Origin: an uncultured Eubacteriales bacterium
GTDB lineage: Bacteria > Bacillota > Clostridia > Christensenellales > Borkfalkiaceae
Length of the DNA stretch: 27,702 nt
Direction: 5' to 3'
Assembly (NCBI GenBank): GCA_958405585.1
Contig: CATYEP010000005.1
Span: 1-27,702, forward strand
Shown here: positions 6,198-12,606 of the stretch, piece after piece
How the letters are laid out: each line of letters starts with the position of its first letter
Position numbering within the stretch: position 1 is the first letter of the stretch
Notes under the pieces: generated by a model
Databases searched by the model: none
What the model was told of the DNA's origin: nothing
What the model saw: the letters and a program-made list of their open reading frames with translations, nothing else
Made by a program: the position numbers and the translations under genes

Positions 6198-7622
6198 TCA
6201 AGAGTGCCGTAATTGAATACACTTGTATAAGGAGTAACTAAATCCCCCCCCCGGTACTGTTGCTTTCGCTCCTTCTAATATAGTTAATGGTGCAGCTGCC
6301 ACATTATCTATTTCTTTACCAGTAACTGCAAGCGTTCCGCCTGTCATTTCCAGGACTCCTTCATTCCAAATGGCCGCACCACCAGCGTCGTCACAGGATT
6401 CAACCTTCCCACTCGAAATATACATCGTTCCGTAATTCTGAATACCACGTGCTCGGATTGTCCCCGTCTGTGTTTCAGAAGAATCCGATAAATACAATGC
6501 ACCGTAATTACTTATTGCATACAAACTTCTTCCGTCTGTCTGATCAACGGTAATCAGTTTCCCGTTCAAATCCAAGTGTACCGTTTGCTCCGTTTTTGTT
6601 ACAAGCACTTGCGACAAATGAATATCGTTTTCAATCCTTACATAATATTCATCGGACAATAATGCGATATTCCCGTAATGTGTTTCATCGTAGATCATAA
6701 AAGGCGAGGTTTCCGTCCCGATACCGCCGCCAAAATAGCGAAGAATCGTATCGCTGGCCGTGGTCTGCACTTCTATATCGCTTCCCGTAACGGAAATAGA
6801 GTCCTTAATATCAGCATTCGTGACCGCAACACTTTGAATTGCCGCACCGTCAGAAATCGCCACAGCTACTGCATCAGCCGTCGTTGCGGTGATAACAAGC
6901 GCGTTTGCTGTCGCACCGCTTTCCGCAACAAATCTTCCTTGCGCTAAATACACGTTTCCGTCTACCGTGCCGTATTCGTGGTACGAATGCTCCGCTACCG
7001 CCGTAATATTCACCGTATCTACCGCTTCGTAATGGCTAACCGTCGAATTGGGTGCATTCACCGTCAGCGTGCCGCCGTTCGTGCGCACTTTCAGATCATC
7101 TTTCGCATCTTCCGTTTCGATCGTCACGTTGATCCCTTCATTTTCGCCTACGTCCACACCTGAAGCCGCCGTATAACTATCGCCAGCAAAACCGTCGATC
7201 AGATATACACTGTATTCTGTTTCGATCTGCTCGTCCGTTACGATCCAAAGTTTCCACTTCTCCGTAGAAATCTGCGAATCACTGAATATTACCTCTCCGC
7301 CATTGACAAGCGCAAGACGATTATATTCCTGATCCCATACGATATCATATCCCTCGCCCGTCGGGGTAAGTTTCGAAAGATCATAGCCGCCTTCTTTAAT
7401 TACCTGTACTGCATCATACATCGTTTCCGCTTTTCCGTCCGTCGCTTCCGCCGCCGCCAGAATCGTATTCATGTTCTTTACGTTCGTCGTATCGTTGGAC
7501 TGGTTCGCCTTCTGGATCAGCGATGTGAACGTCGGGATCAGTACCGCCGCCAGAATCGCAATCACCGCAATCACAATCACAAGTTCTACGATCGTGAATG
7601 CCCTTCTCAGCTTCTTTACCAT
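6198..7622 (-). CDS. Prepilin-type N-terminal domain fused to beta-helix surface protein (N-terminal 458 or so residues, then frameshift)
   Basis: Residues 1-8 are a basic leader ending in Ala. FTIVELVIVIAVIAILAAVL follows, the type IV prepilin cleavage/methylation helix with Glu at mature position 5; the residue before cleavage is Ala rather than the usual Gly. A pseudopilin-like segment follows (NVKNMNTILAAAEATDGK, then GYDIVWDQEYNRLALVNGGEV). Next are beta repeats (VRTNGGTLTVNAPNSTVSHY) and GTETSPFMIYDETHYGNIA near 310, a motif common in repetitive bacterial surface proteins. The frame passes through nine G (PGGG) and ends after 14 unrelated residues. With 8 or 11 G the protein would run to 5660, about 653 residues, close to its 708-residue paralogue at 10305. 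Start: AAAGGAGA at 7630-7637. Confidence 0.88.
   Translation of the reverse strand: MVKKLRRAFTIVELVIVIAVIAILAAVLIPTFTSLIQKANQSNDTTNVKNMNTILAAAEATDGKAETMYDAVQVIKEGGYDLSKLTPTGEGYDIVWDQEYNRLALVNGGEVIFSDSQISTEKWKLWIVTDEQIETEYSVYLIDGFAGDSYTAASGVDVGENEGINVTIETEDAKDDLKVRTNGGTLTVNAPNSTVSHYEAVDTVNITAVAEHSYHEYGTVDGNVYLAQGRFVAESGATANALVITATTADAVAVAISDGAAIQSVAVTNADIKDSISVTGSDIEVQTTASDTILRYFGGGIGTETSPFMIYDETHYGNIALLSDEYYVRIENDIHLSQVLVTKTEQTVHLDLNGKLITVDQTDGRSLYAISNYGALYLSDSSETQTGTIRARGIQNYGTMYISSGKVESCDDAGGAAIWNEGVLEMTGGTLAVTGKEIDNVAAAPLTILEGAKATVPGGGFSYSLYKCIQLRHS
6244..6252 (-). repeat. Homopolymer tract of nine G (coding strand) at the frameshift point
   Basis: Nine consecutive C on the plus strand. 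Upstream codons read GTA CCG GGG GGG GGA TTT and lead to an early stop. Removing one G, or adding two, gives GGG GAT TTA GTT ACT and joins the downstream 180-residue frame seamlessly. Such runs are classic slipped-strand sites. A sequencing or assembly error at the homopolymer is the alternative. Confidence 0.9.
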
Positions 7623-7667
7623 TCTTCCTTCTCCTTTCTTTTTTTCAGCCTGCTTTTAATCGATTTA

Positions 7668-7707
7668 TTTTTTGCGCAAGCAAAAAATACAGCCGGCTGT
7701 ATTTTTT
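7668..7707 (-). promoter_or_regulatory. Leader with two overlapping hairpins, pilin-like gene 1
   Basis: A perfect 26-bp palindrome (7682-7707; core TACAGCCGGCTGTA flanked by A6 and T6) overlaps a second inverted repeat (TTTTTTGC 7668-7675 / GCAAAAAA 7680-7687). They share one U6 stretch in the RNA, so the two hairpins exclude each other. The first followed by U6 resembles an intrinsic terminator. The same arrangement precedes the paralogue at 12483-12520. Confidence 0.75.
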
Positions 7708-7714
7708 CATCGTC

Positions 7715-7743
7715 ATTTTATCACCTTTATTGGGGTTTTGCAA
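7715..7743 (-). promoter_or_regulatory. Promoter of pilin-like gene 1
   Basis: Minus strand: TTGCAA (7738-7743), 17-base spacer ending GTGA, TAAAAT (7715-7720). The paralogue has TTGCAT, 17 bases, the same GTGATAAAAT. Predicted start near 7708 is at the first hairpin arm. Confidence 0.68.
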
Positions 7744-7810
7744 GTTTTTTGTATATCATTCATAAATTTCATTTTTCTTTCAAAATTCGCGCTCGTTCAC
7801 TACGCAACAA

Positions 7811-7829
7811 TTTTGCATTTTTTGCAAAA
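7811..7829. promoter_or_regulatory. Inverted repeat between divergent promoters
   Basis: TTTTGCA (7811-7817) and TGCAAAA (7823-7829) separated by five T. It lies between the pilin-like promoter and the EF-G-like promoter. It could be an operator; it is also in AT-rich DNA where such repeats arise easily. Confidence 0.3.
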
Positions 7830-7845
7830 AATTTTCAATTACCTA

Positions 7846-7874
7846 TTGAAATCACGCAAAATCTATATTATAAT
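7846..7874 (+). promoter_or_regulatory. Promoter of the EF-G-like gene
   Basis: TTGAAA (7846-7851), 17-base spacer, perfect TATAAT (7869-7874). Predicted start near 7881. Confidence 0.85.
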
Positions 7875-7884
7875 AAAAAAGAAG

Positions 7885-7965
7885 CGGACGCATTTCCGCC
7901 GCCGTCGGGGCATAAGCCCCGACGGCGGCGGGTCGGTCTTTCAATCCAAATCTTTTGCGCGTCCG
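7885..7965 (+). promoter_or_regulatory. Structured leader of the EF-G-like mRNA
   Basis: An inner perfect 16-bp GC-rich stem (7896-7911 with 7916-7931, loop ATAA) is enclosed by an outer 7-bp stem CGGACGC (7885-7891) / GCGTCCG (7959-7965). It fills nearly the whole leader and ends just before the AAGGGAG ribosome binding site (7971-7977). No T-tract follows the inner stem, so it is not a simple terminator. No known riboswitch class is recognised. Confidence 0.65.
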
Positions 7966-7984
7966 TCGATAAGGGAGTACAATT

Positions 7985-10051
7985 ATGAGCATCAAGAGCG
8001 CTGACATTCGCAACATTGCAGTGATCGGTCACAGCGGAGAAGGTAAAACCTCTGTCTGCGAAGCGATCCTTTTCAACGGCAAAGCGACGGATCGTCTCGG
8101 CAAAGTGACCGATGGCAATACCGTCACCGACTACGACGAGCAGGAAATCGCAAGAAAAATGTCTATTTCCCTCTCGCTCGCCTATACCATGTGGGAAGGA
8201 GTGAAGATCAATCTTCTGGATGTGCCCGGATTCTATGATTTCGAAGGCGAGGAAAACGAAGCACTGCGCGCCGCCGGCGGAGCACTGATCGTCACTTCCG
8301 CATCGGGATCGGTCAGCGTCGGCGCGGAAAAAGCCATCGAAAAATGTCTGAAAAACAAAATACCGATGGTTCTTTTCATCAACGGCATGGATAAAGAAAA
8401 CGCCGATTATAAAGGTACGGTCGCCGCTTTGTCCGAAAAATACGCAGGAAAGATCGCACCCATCCAGATTCCGCTCATGGACGGAAACAAGATGATCGGT
8501 TATATCAACGCCCTGACCGAAAAAGCATTCCGCTTTTCCGAAGAAGGACTCAAAGAAATCCCCATCCCCGATTCCATGAAACAGACGCTCGCCGATATGC
8601 AGGCAAGCCTCACCGAAACCGCCGCAGAAAATGACGACGCTCTGCTCGATAAATACTTCGGCGAAGGCTCGCTCTCAAAAGACGAGATCATTCACGGGAT
8701 CCGCAAAGGCATTTATAACGTCAATACGATTCCCGTCATGGCAGGCTCCGCCTTGCAGAACCGCGGGATCATCAATCTGATGGGCGAGATCGTCAAATAT
8801 ATGCCCAGCGCGGAAGAACGCAAAGAAGTGCTCGCTTCCGCCGTCGATAAGGACGAATTGGTCGGGATCACCTGCGAAACAGATGCGCCGTTCGCCGCGC
8901 AGGTATTCAAAACCGTGGTCGACCCGTTTGTCGGAAAACTCAACGTCATGAAAGTTTTCCGCGGTTCGCTCAAAGCCGGCTCGACTGTCTATAATTCGAC
9001 CACAGGGAAAACCGAACGGATCAACCAGATCTACCTTCTCAAAGGCAAAAAACAGGAACCTGTCAGCGAACTCACCGCCGGCGATATCGGCGCCGTCAAT
9101 AAACTCAACGCAACCAACACAGGCGATACGCTCTGCGATGAATCCGCAAAGATCAAATTCGACCCCATTCACTTCCCCCGCCCCGTACTCTGGATGGCAA
9201 TCTACGCAGAAAAGAAAGGCGAGGAAGATAAAATTTTCCAGGGTCTGAATAAACTCGCCGAAGAAGATTATACCTTCACCGTTACCAAAAATAACGAAAC
9301 CGGCGAAATGCTGATCGGCGGACAGGGCGAAACTCACCTCGACGTCATCAATAAGAAACTGAAAGCAAAATTCAACGTTTCCGCCGCCCTCAAAACCCCG
9401 AAAATCGCCTACCGCGAAACCATCCGCAAAAAAGTGGAAGCGGAAGGAAAACATAAAAAACAATCGGGCGGACACGGCCAGTACGGACACTGCAAAGTAC
9501 GCTTCGAACCCTTCGACGGCGATTTCGAATTCGCGGAAGAAGTGGTCGGCGGATCAGTACCCAAACAGTATATCCCCGCCGTGGAAAAAGGACTCATCGA
9601 ATGCCTGCCGCACGGCGTTCTGGCGGGTTACCCCGTTACAGGCCTGCGCGCCGTACTCTACGACGGAAGCTATCATGACGTCGATTCCTCGGAAATGGCT
9701 TTCAAACTCGCCGCCGCGCTCGCGTTTAAGGATGGTTTGAAAAACGCATCCCCCTGCCTGCTCGAACCCATTATGCGGCTGAAAATCGCCATTCCCGAAA
9801 ATTTCTTGGGCGATATCATGGGCGACATGAACAAACGCCGCGGCAGGATCCTCGGCATAGACATGATGGAAGGTTTGCAGATCGTAAACGCCGAAGCTCC
9901 CCAGGCAGAGATCCAGAAATACGCGACCGATCTTCGCAGTATGACGCAGGGCCGCGGAAAATTTATGGCAGAACTCGCAAGATACGAAGAAGTACCTGCC
10001 CCCGAAGCAGAAAAAATCATCAAGATGCGCGCCGCAGAGCAACAGGGTTGA
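7985..10051 (+). CDS. EF-G-like translation-factor GTPase
   Basis: 688 residues with the full elongation factor G layout: GTPase domain (1-270), domain II (about 295-375), domain III (385-460), domains IV and V (465-680). G1 is GHSGEGKTS instead of the usual GHVDHGKTT. The switch region has DYDEQEIARKMSI, G3 is DVPGFYDF, and G4 is NGMD instead of NKMD. These deviations match the EF-G2/FusA2 branch (also related to ribosomal-protection proteins) rather than the housekeeping EF-G, which normally sits with rpsL/rpsG/tuf. FusA2-type factors have uncertain roles in translation or stress. Start fixed by GGGAG seven bases upstream. Monocistronic; strong promoter, structured leader, terminator at 10251. 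Confidence 0.9.
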   Translation: MSIKSADIRNIAVIGHSGEGKTSVCEAILFNGKATDRLGKVTDGNTVTDYDEQEIARKMSISLSLAYTMWEGVKINLLDVPGFYDFEGEENEALRAAGGALIVTSASGSVSVGAEKAIEKCLKNKIPMVLFINGMDKENADYKGTVAALSEKYAGKIAPIQIPLMDGNKMIGYINALTEKAFRFSEEGLKEIPIPDSMKQTLADMQASLTETAAENDDALLDKYFGEGSLSKDEIIHGIRKGIYNVNTIPVMAGSALQNRGIINLMGEIVKYMPSAEERKEVLASAVDKDELVGITCETDAPFAAQVFKTVVDPFVGKLNVMKVFRGSLKAGSTVYNSTTGKTERINQIYLLKGKKQEPVSELTAGDIGAVNKLNATNTGDTLCDESAKIKFDPIHFPRPVLWMAIYAEKKGEEDKIFQGLNKLAEEDYTFTVTKNNETGEMLIGGQGETHLDVINKKLKAKFNVSAALKTPKIAYRETIRKKVEAEGKHKKQSGGHGQYGHCKVRFEPFDGDFEFAEEVVGGSVPKQYIPAVEKGLIECLPHGVLAGYPVTGLRAVLYDGSYHDVDSSEMAFKLAAALAFKDGLKNASPCLLEPIMRLKIAIPENFLGDIMGDMNKRRGRILGIDMMEGLQIVNAEAPQAEIQKYATDLRSMTQGRGKFMAELARYEEVPAPEAEKIIKMRAAEQQG

Positions 10052-10063
10052 TCAATAATAAAA

Positions 10064-10223
10064 ACAATTGAGAAATTGATATAAAAAACATGCCCTTTTC
10101 TCAAAGTGAAGGTTTTTATATTCCAAAAGCCTACAATAAAAAAAACAAGAGACAAATTGATAAAAAAACCCGCCCCTTCTCGCAAAGGGCAGTTTTTAAT
10201 ATGCCAAAAGCCCACAATAAAAA
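10064..10223. repeat. Imperfect 80-bp tandem direct repeat, two copies
   Basis: Copies begin at 10064 and 10144. Shared blocks include AAATTGATA, the C-rich GCCCYTTCTC, GGTTTTTATAT-like T runs, CCAAAAGCC and ACAATAAAAAA. The second copy can form GCCCCTT / AAAGGGC followed by AGTTTTTAAT, which is terminator-like. A minus-strand frame crosses both copies with repeated FFIVGFW peptides but has no ribosome binding site. Confidence 0.75.
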
Positions 10224-10224
10224 A

Positions 10225-10254
10225 CGACATGATAAAAGCCGACATGATAAAAGC
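10225..10254. repeat. Two perfect 15-bp tandem copies of CGACATGATAAAAGC
   Basis: Units at 10225-10239 and 10240-10254. The second copy's AAAAGC runs directly into the 5' arm of the terminator at 10251, so the repeat seems to have grown out of the terminator edge or the reverse. Confidence 0.9.
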
Positions 10255-10282
10255 CGCAACGCATTCGCGTCGCGGCTTTTTT
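10251..10282. terminator. Terminator of the EF-G-like gene (probably bidirectional)
   Basis: AAGCCGCAACGC / GCGTCGCGGCTT, 12 positions with one mismatch, loop ATTC, then TTTTG. The convergent pilin-like gene 2 ends at 10305 and has AAAA on its exit side. Confidence 0.82.
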
Positions 10283-10304
10283 GATTTAAAATTATTTCCT
10301 TGAA

Positions 10305-12431
10305 CTAAATTTGAATGTCTTTTATTCCGTTCATCATACCGTCTTTATATGAATACAACATTATCCTTATATCAGAATCTATTTTGTAAATGTTTGCGTT
10401 TTCTTTGAATATCAAATAATTCATATTTTCTGTAACATAAATCGCTACTTGATAACCATCTACTACCTGATAATCCAAAACAGTTTCATCATCCACAATT
10501 CCTTTTTCTTTTGCAGTATTAAAATCGTATGCATAAAATGATTTTACAGGATCGACTATACTTGTGTCAATATTTATGTCATAGATAAATTTTCTACCAT
10601 TACTCACATCATGAACTTCTTCCCCATCTTTATTATAATAAGTGGTTGGTAACTGTATTGTATTAACACTTAACACCATTTTATAAGTTACAGAAGTATC
10701 CGTAGTATTTACAACAAAATTTGTACCAGACTGTGATATCACCGCGTCTGAATTCATCAAATAATTGACCGCAAGATATATACCCCCGCACTGCTCTTGA
10801 TATTGAGAATTAAGATCAGCGACTCCCGGAGCAAAAGCAACTACCGCATCATTATCTACAGACATTAAAATACCGTTATTTTTACAATTTTTTATGGATA
10901 ATTCAGCATTCGCAAGTGAATCGATATACGCACTATTGCCATACAAAAATCCTACTTGTGTAGAGCCTGTTATAGTTGCATTATTGACACAATTTTCATA
11001 ATTGAGAACTGTTTTTATATTGAAACACGGTCCCGAACCAACAAAAGGACTTGTGCAGGTTCCACTATTTTCAATATCAACGTTGTTCGTGATATTCTTA
11101 AAATTATAAACAGGATTTCCTTCTCCACCTGTATACAATGCATTACAAACAATAAAACCAAAATTATCGTTGTTGACTGAAACAGGGTCGCCTATAATGT
11201 TTATATTTTCAAAATCACAGCCATATGGAGTACCCCAATCTGCAAGCCACAATAATATTGTACCTTCTCCCCCATGTTGTACTAAATTTATATTTTTAAA
11301 TGTGACATGCCCATAAATTTCATAGCAAACAGCTTGATCGTTTACCTGTAAATCAAACCCGCCTCCGTCATATCCGCCATTCAGTTTGTTAATTTGTTTT
11401 TCAGCTACTATGTCATCTGTTTGTTTAAAGAAATATTCTTTGGCTTTTTGGTTAATTACAGTATTAATATTTGCAAAATGCTCCGCCGTTGCAATCAAAT
11501 AAGGATTTACTTCGGTGCCAAGACCGCCCGCAAACATTGTGGTTCCTGTTTCAACCATTGCGTCATCGGCTTTTTTGTCTATAATTATCTCTGAAATCTG
11601 TACTTTGCTGCTATCACCCGTGACAATTATATCACCAATACAATCCTCTGACACAGCATCTACTTTAATACTTTCCGTGTCCGTTTCACTCACACACGTC
11701 AACAAAGCCACATATCCGCCATTCTCAATACTGATTCGTCCCTGCTTCAACGTGATGTTGCCCGCTACCGTGCCGTATTCATAATACGAATGATCCGCAA
11801 CGGCCTGAATGTCTACACTCGCCGCTGTGCCATAGTGCGATACCGTCGCCGCCGCCGCGCTTACTTCCAACGCGCCGCCGTTCGTGCGGATCGTTACGTC
11901 CTGTTTTTCCGCCGTATCGTATGTAACTTTCGTGACGTCTTCGTTCGCACCGACGTCTACTCCCTGCGCCGCCGTCACTTCGCCCGCAAAAGCATCCGTC
12001 AGATACGCGCTGTACTTCGTTGCTTCGATCTCTTCCTGGCTGTCAACTACTACCCAAAGATGCTTTTCGTTTGTGTTCTTTTCCGTCTCTCCGAATATCA
12101 CTTCCTCGCCGTTCACCATCAGCAGTCTGTTCGCGTCCTGATCCCATACGATGTCATATCCCTGCCCCGTCGGCGTCAGCTTCTCCAGATCGTATCCGCC
12201 TTCACGGATCACTTTCACTGCGTCGTCCATCGTCTTCGGTTTCCCGTTCGTCGTTTCGTCCATCGCCAAAATCGAATTCATGTTCTTTACGTTCGACGTG
12301 TCCGCTGACTGGTTCGCTTTGTCGATCAGCGTCGTGAACGTCGGGATCAGCACCGCCGCCAGAATCGCGATCACCGCAATCACGATCACAAGTTCCACGA
12401 TCGTAAATGCTCTTTTCAGCTTCTTTGCCAT
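10305..12431 (-). CDS. Prepilin-type N-terminal domain fused to large repetitive surface protein (intact paralogue)
   Basis: 708 residues. It starts MAKKLKRA then FTIVELVIVIAVIAILAAVL, the type IV prepilin motif with Ala at the cleavage site. Residues 1 to about 320 closely parallel the gene at 7622: NVKNMNSILAMDETTNGK, GYDIVWDQDANRLLMVNGEEV, IRTNGGALEVSAAAATVSHY, SYYEYGTVAGNITLKQGR, and FAGGLGTEVNPYLIATAEHF near 310. The rest is unrelated to the paralogue and visibly richer in A and T. It has Asn-rich beta repeats (FKNINLV, FENINIIG, YNFKNITNNVDIENSG, YENCVNNATITG) like GLUG-type surface repeats. No anchor motif. Likely exported via a type IV pilus-like machine, which is not encoded here. 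Start supported by AAAGGAG at 12441-12447. Homology, promoter and leader are all shared with gene 1; no homopolymer tract is present. Confidence 0.9.
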   Translation of the reverse strand: MAKKLKRAFTIVELVIVIAVIAILAAVLIPTFTTLIDKANQSADTSNVKNMNSILAMDETTNGKPKTMDDAVKVIREGGYDLEKLTPTGQGYDIVWDQDANRLLMVNGEEVIFGETEKNTNEKHLWVVVDSQEEIEATKYSAYLTDAFAGEVTAAQGVDVGANEDVTKVTYDTAEKQDVTIRTNGGALEVSAAAATVSHYGTAASVDIQAVADHSYYEYGTVAGNITLKQGRISIENGGYVALLTCVSETDTESIKVDAVSEDCIGDIIVTGDSSKVQISEIIIDKKADDAMVETGTTMFAGGLGTEVNPYLIATAEHFANINTVINQKAKEYFFKQTDDIVAEKQINKLNGGYDGGGFDLQVNDQAVCYEIYGHVTFKNINLVQHGGEGTILLWLADWGTPYGCDFENINIIGDPVSVNNDNFGFIVCNALYTGGEGNPVYNFKNITNNVDIENSGTCTSPFVGSGPCFNIKTVLNYENCVNNATITGSTQVGFLYGNSAYIDSLANAELSIKNCKNNGILMSVDNDAVVAFAPGVADLNSQYQEQCGGIYLAVNYLMNSDAVISQSGTNFVVNTTDTSVTYKMVLSVNTIQLPTTYYNKDGEEVHDVSNGRKFIYDINIDTSIVDPVKSFYAYDFNTAKEKGIVDDETVLDYQVVDGYQVAIYVTENMNYLIFKENANIYKIDSDIRIMLYSYKDGMMNGIKDIQI

Positions 12432-12482
12432 ACTTTTACTCTCCTTTTTGTTTTTTCCGCTTCCCCGCCGATAAACACTCTC

Positions 12483-12534
12483 TTTTTTGCTTGTGCAAAA
12501 AAGACAGCCGCGGCTGTCTTGCGGTTTTTTCCGC
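12483..12534 (-). promoter_or_regulatory. Leader with overlapping hairpins, pilin-like gene 2
   Basis: A perfect 20-bp palindrome (12501-12520, core ACAGCCGCGGCTGT) overlaps TTTTTTGC (12483-12490) / GCAAAAAA (12495-12502). The geometry is the same as at 7668-7707, including the shared U6 tract and a 4-base loop. A small GCGG/CCGC hairpin (12521-12534) lies at the predicted 5' end. The hairpin plus U-tract may also stop read-through from the gene ending at 12607. Confidence 0.75.
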
Positions 12535-12538
12535 GTTT

Positions 12539-12567
12539 ATTTTATCACTTTCCCTGCCGAAATGCAA
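12539..12567 (-). promoter_or_regulatory. Promoter of pilin-like gene 2
   Basis: Minus strand: TTGCAT (12562-12567), 17-base spacer ending GTGA, TAAAAT (12539-12544). Same layout as the promoter of the paralogue. Confidence 0.66.
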
Positions 12568-12606
12568 TTCAAATCACTTCGTTTTTCCATATTTTTTACA
12601 AAATAT

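Noticed and set aside
9673..10245. 190-codon minus-strand frame with hydrophobic FFIVGFW repeats
   Set aside because: It covers the duplicated 80-bp block and then runs antisense to the EF-G-like gene; there is no start signal.
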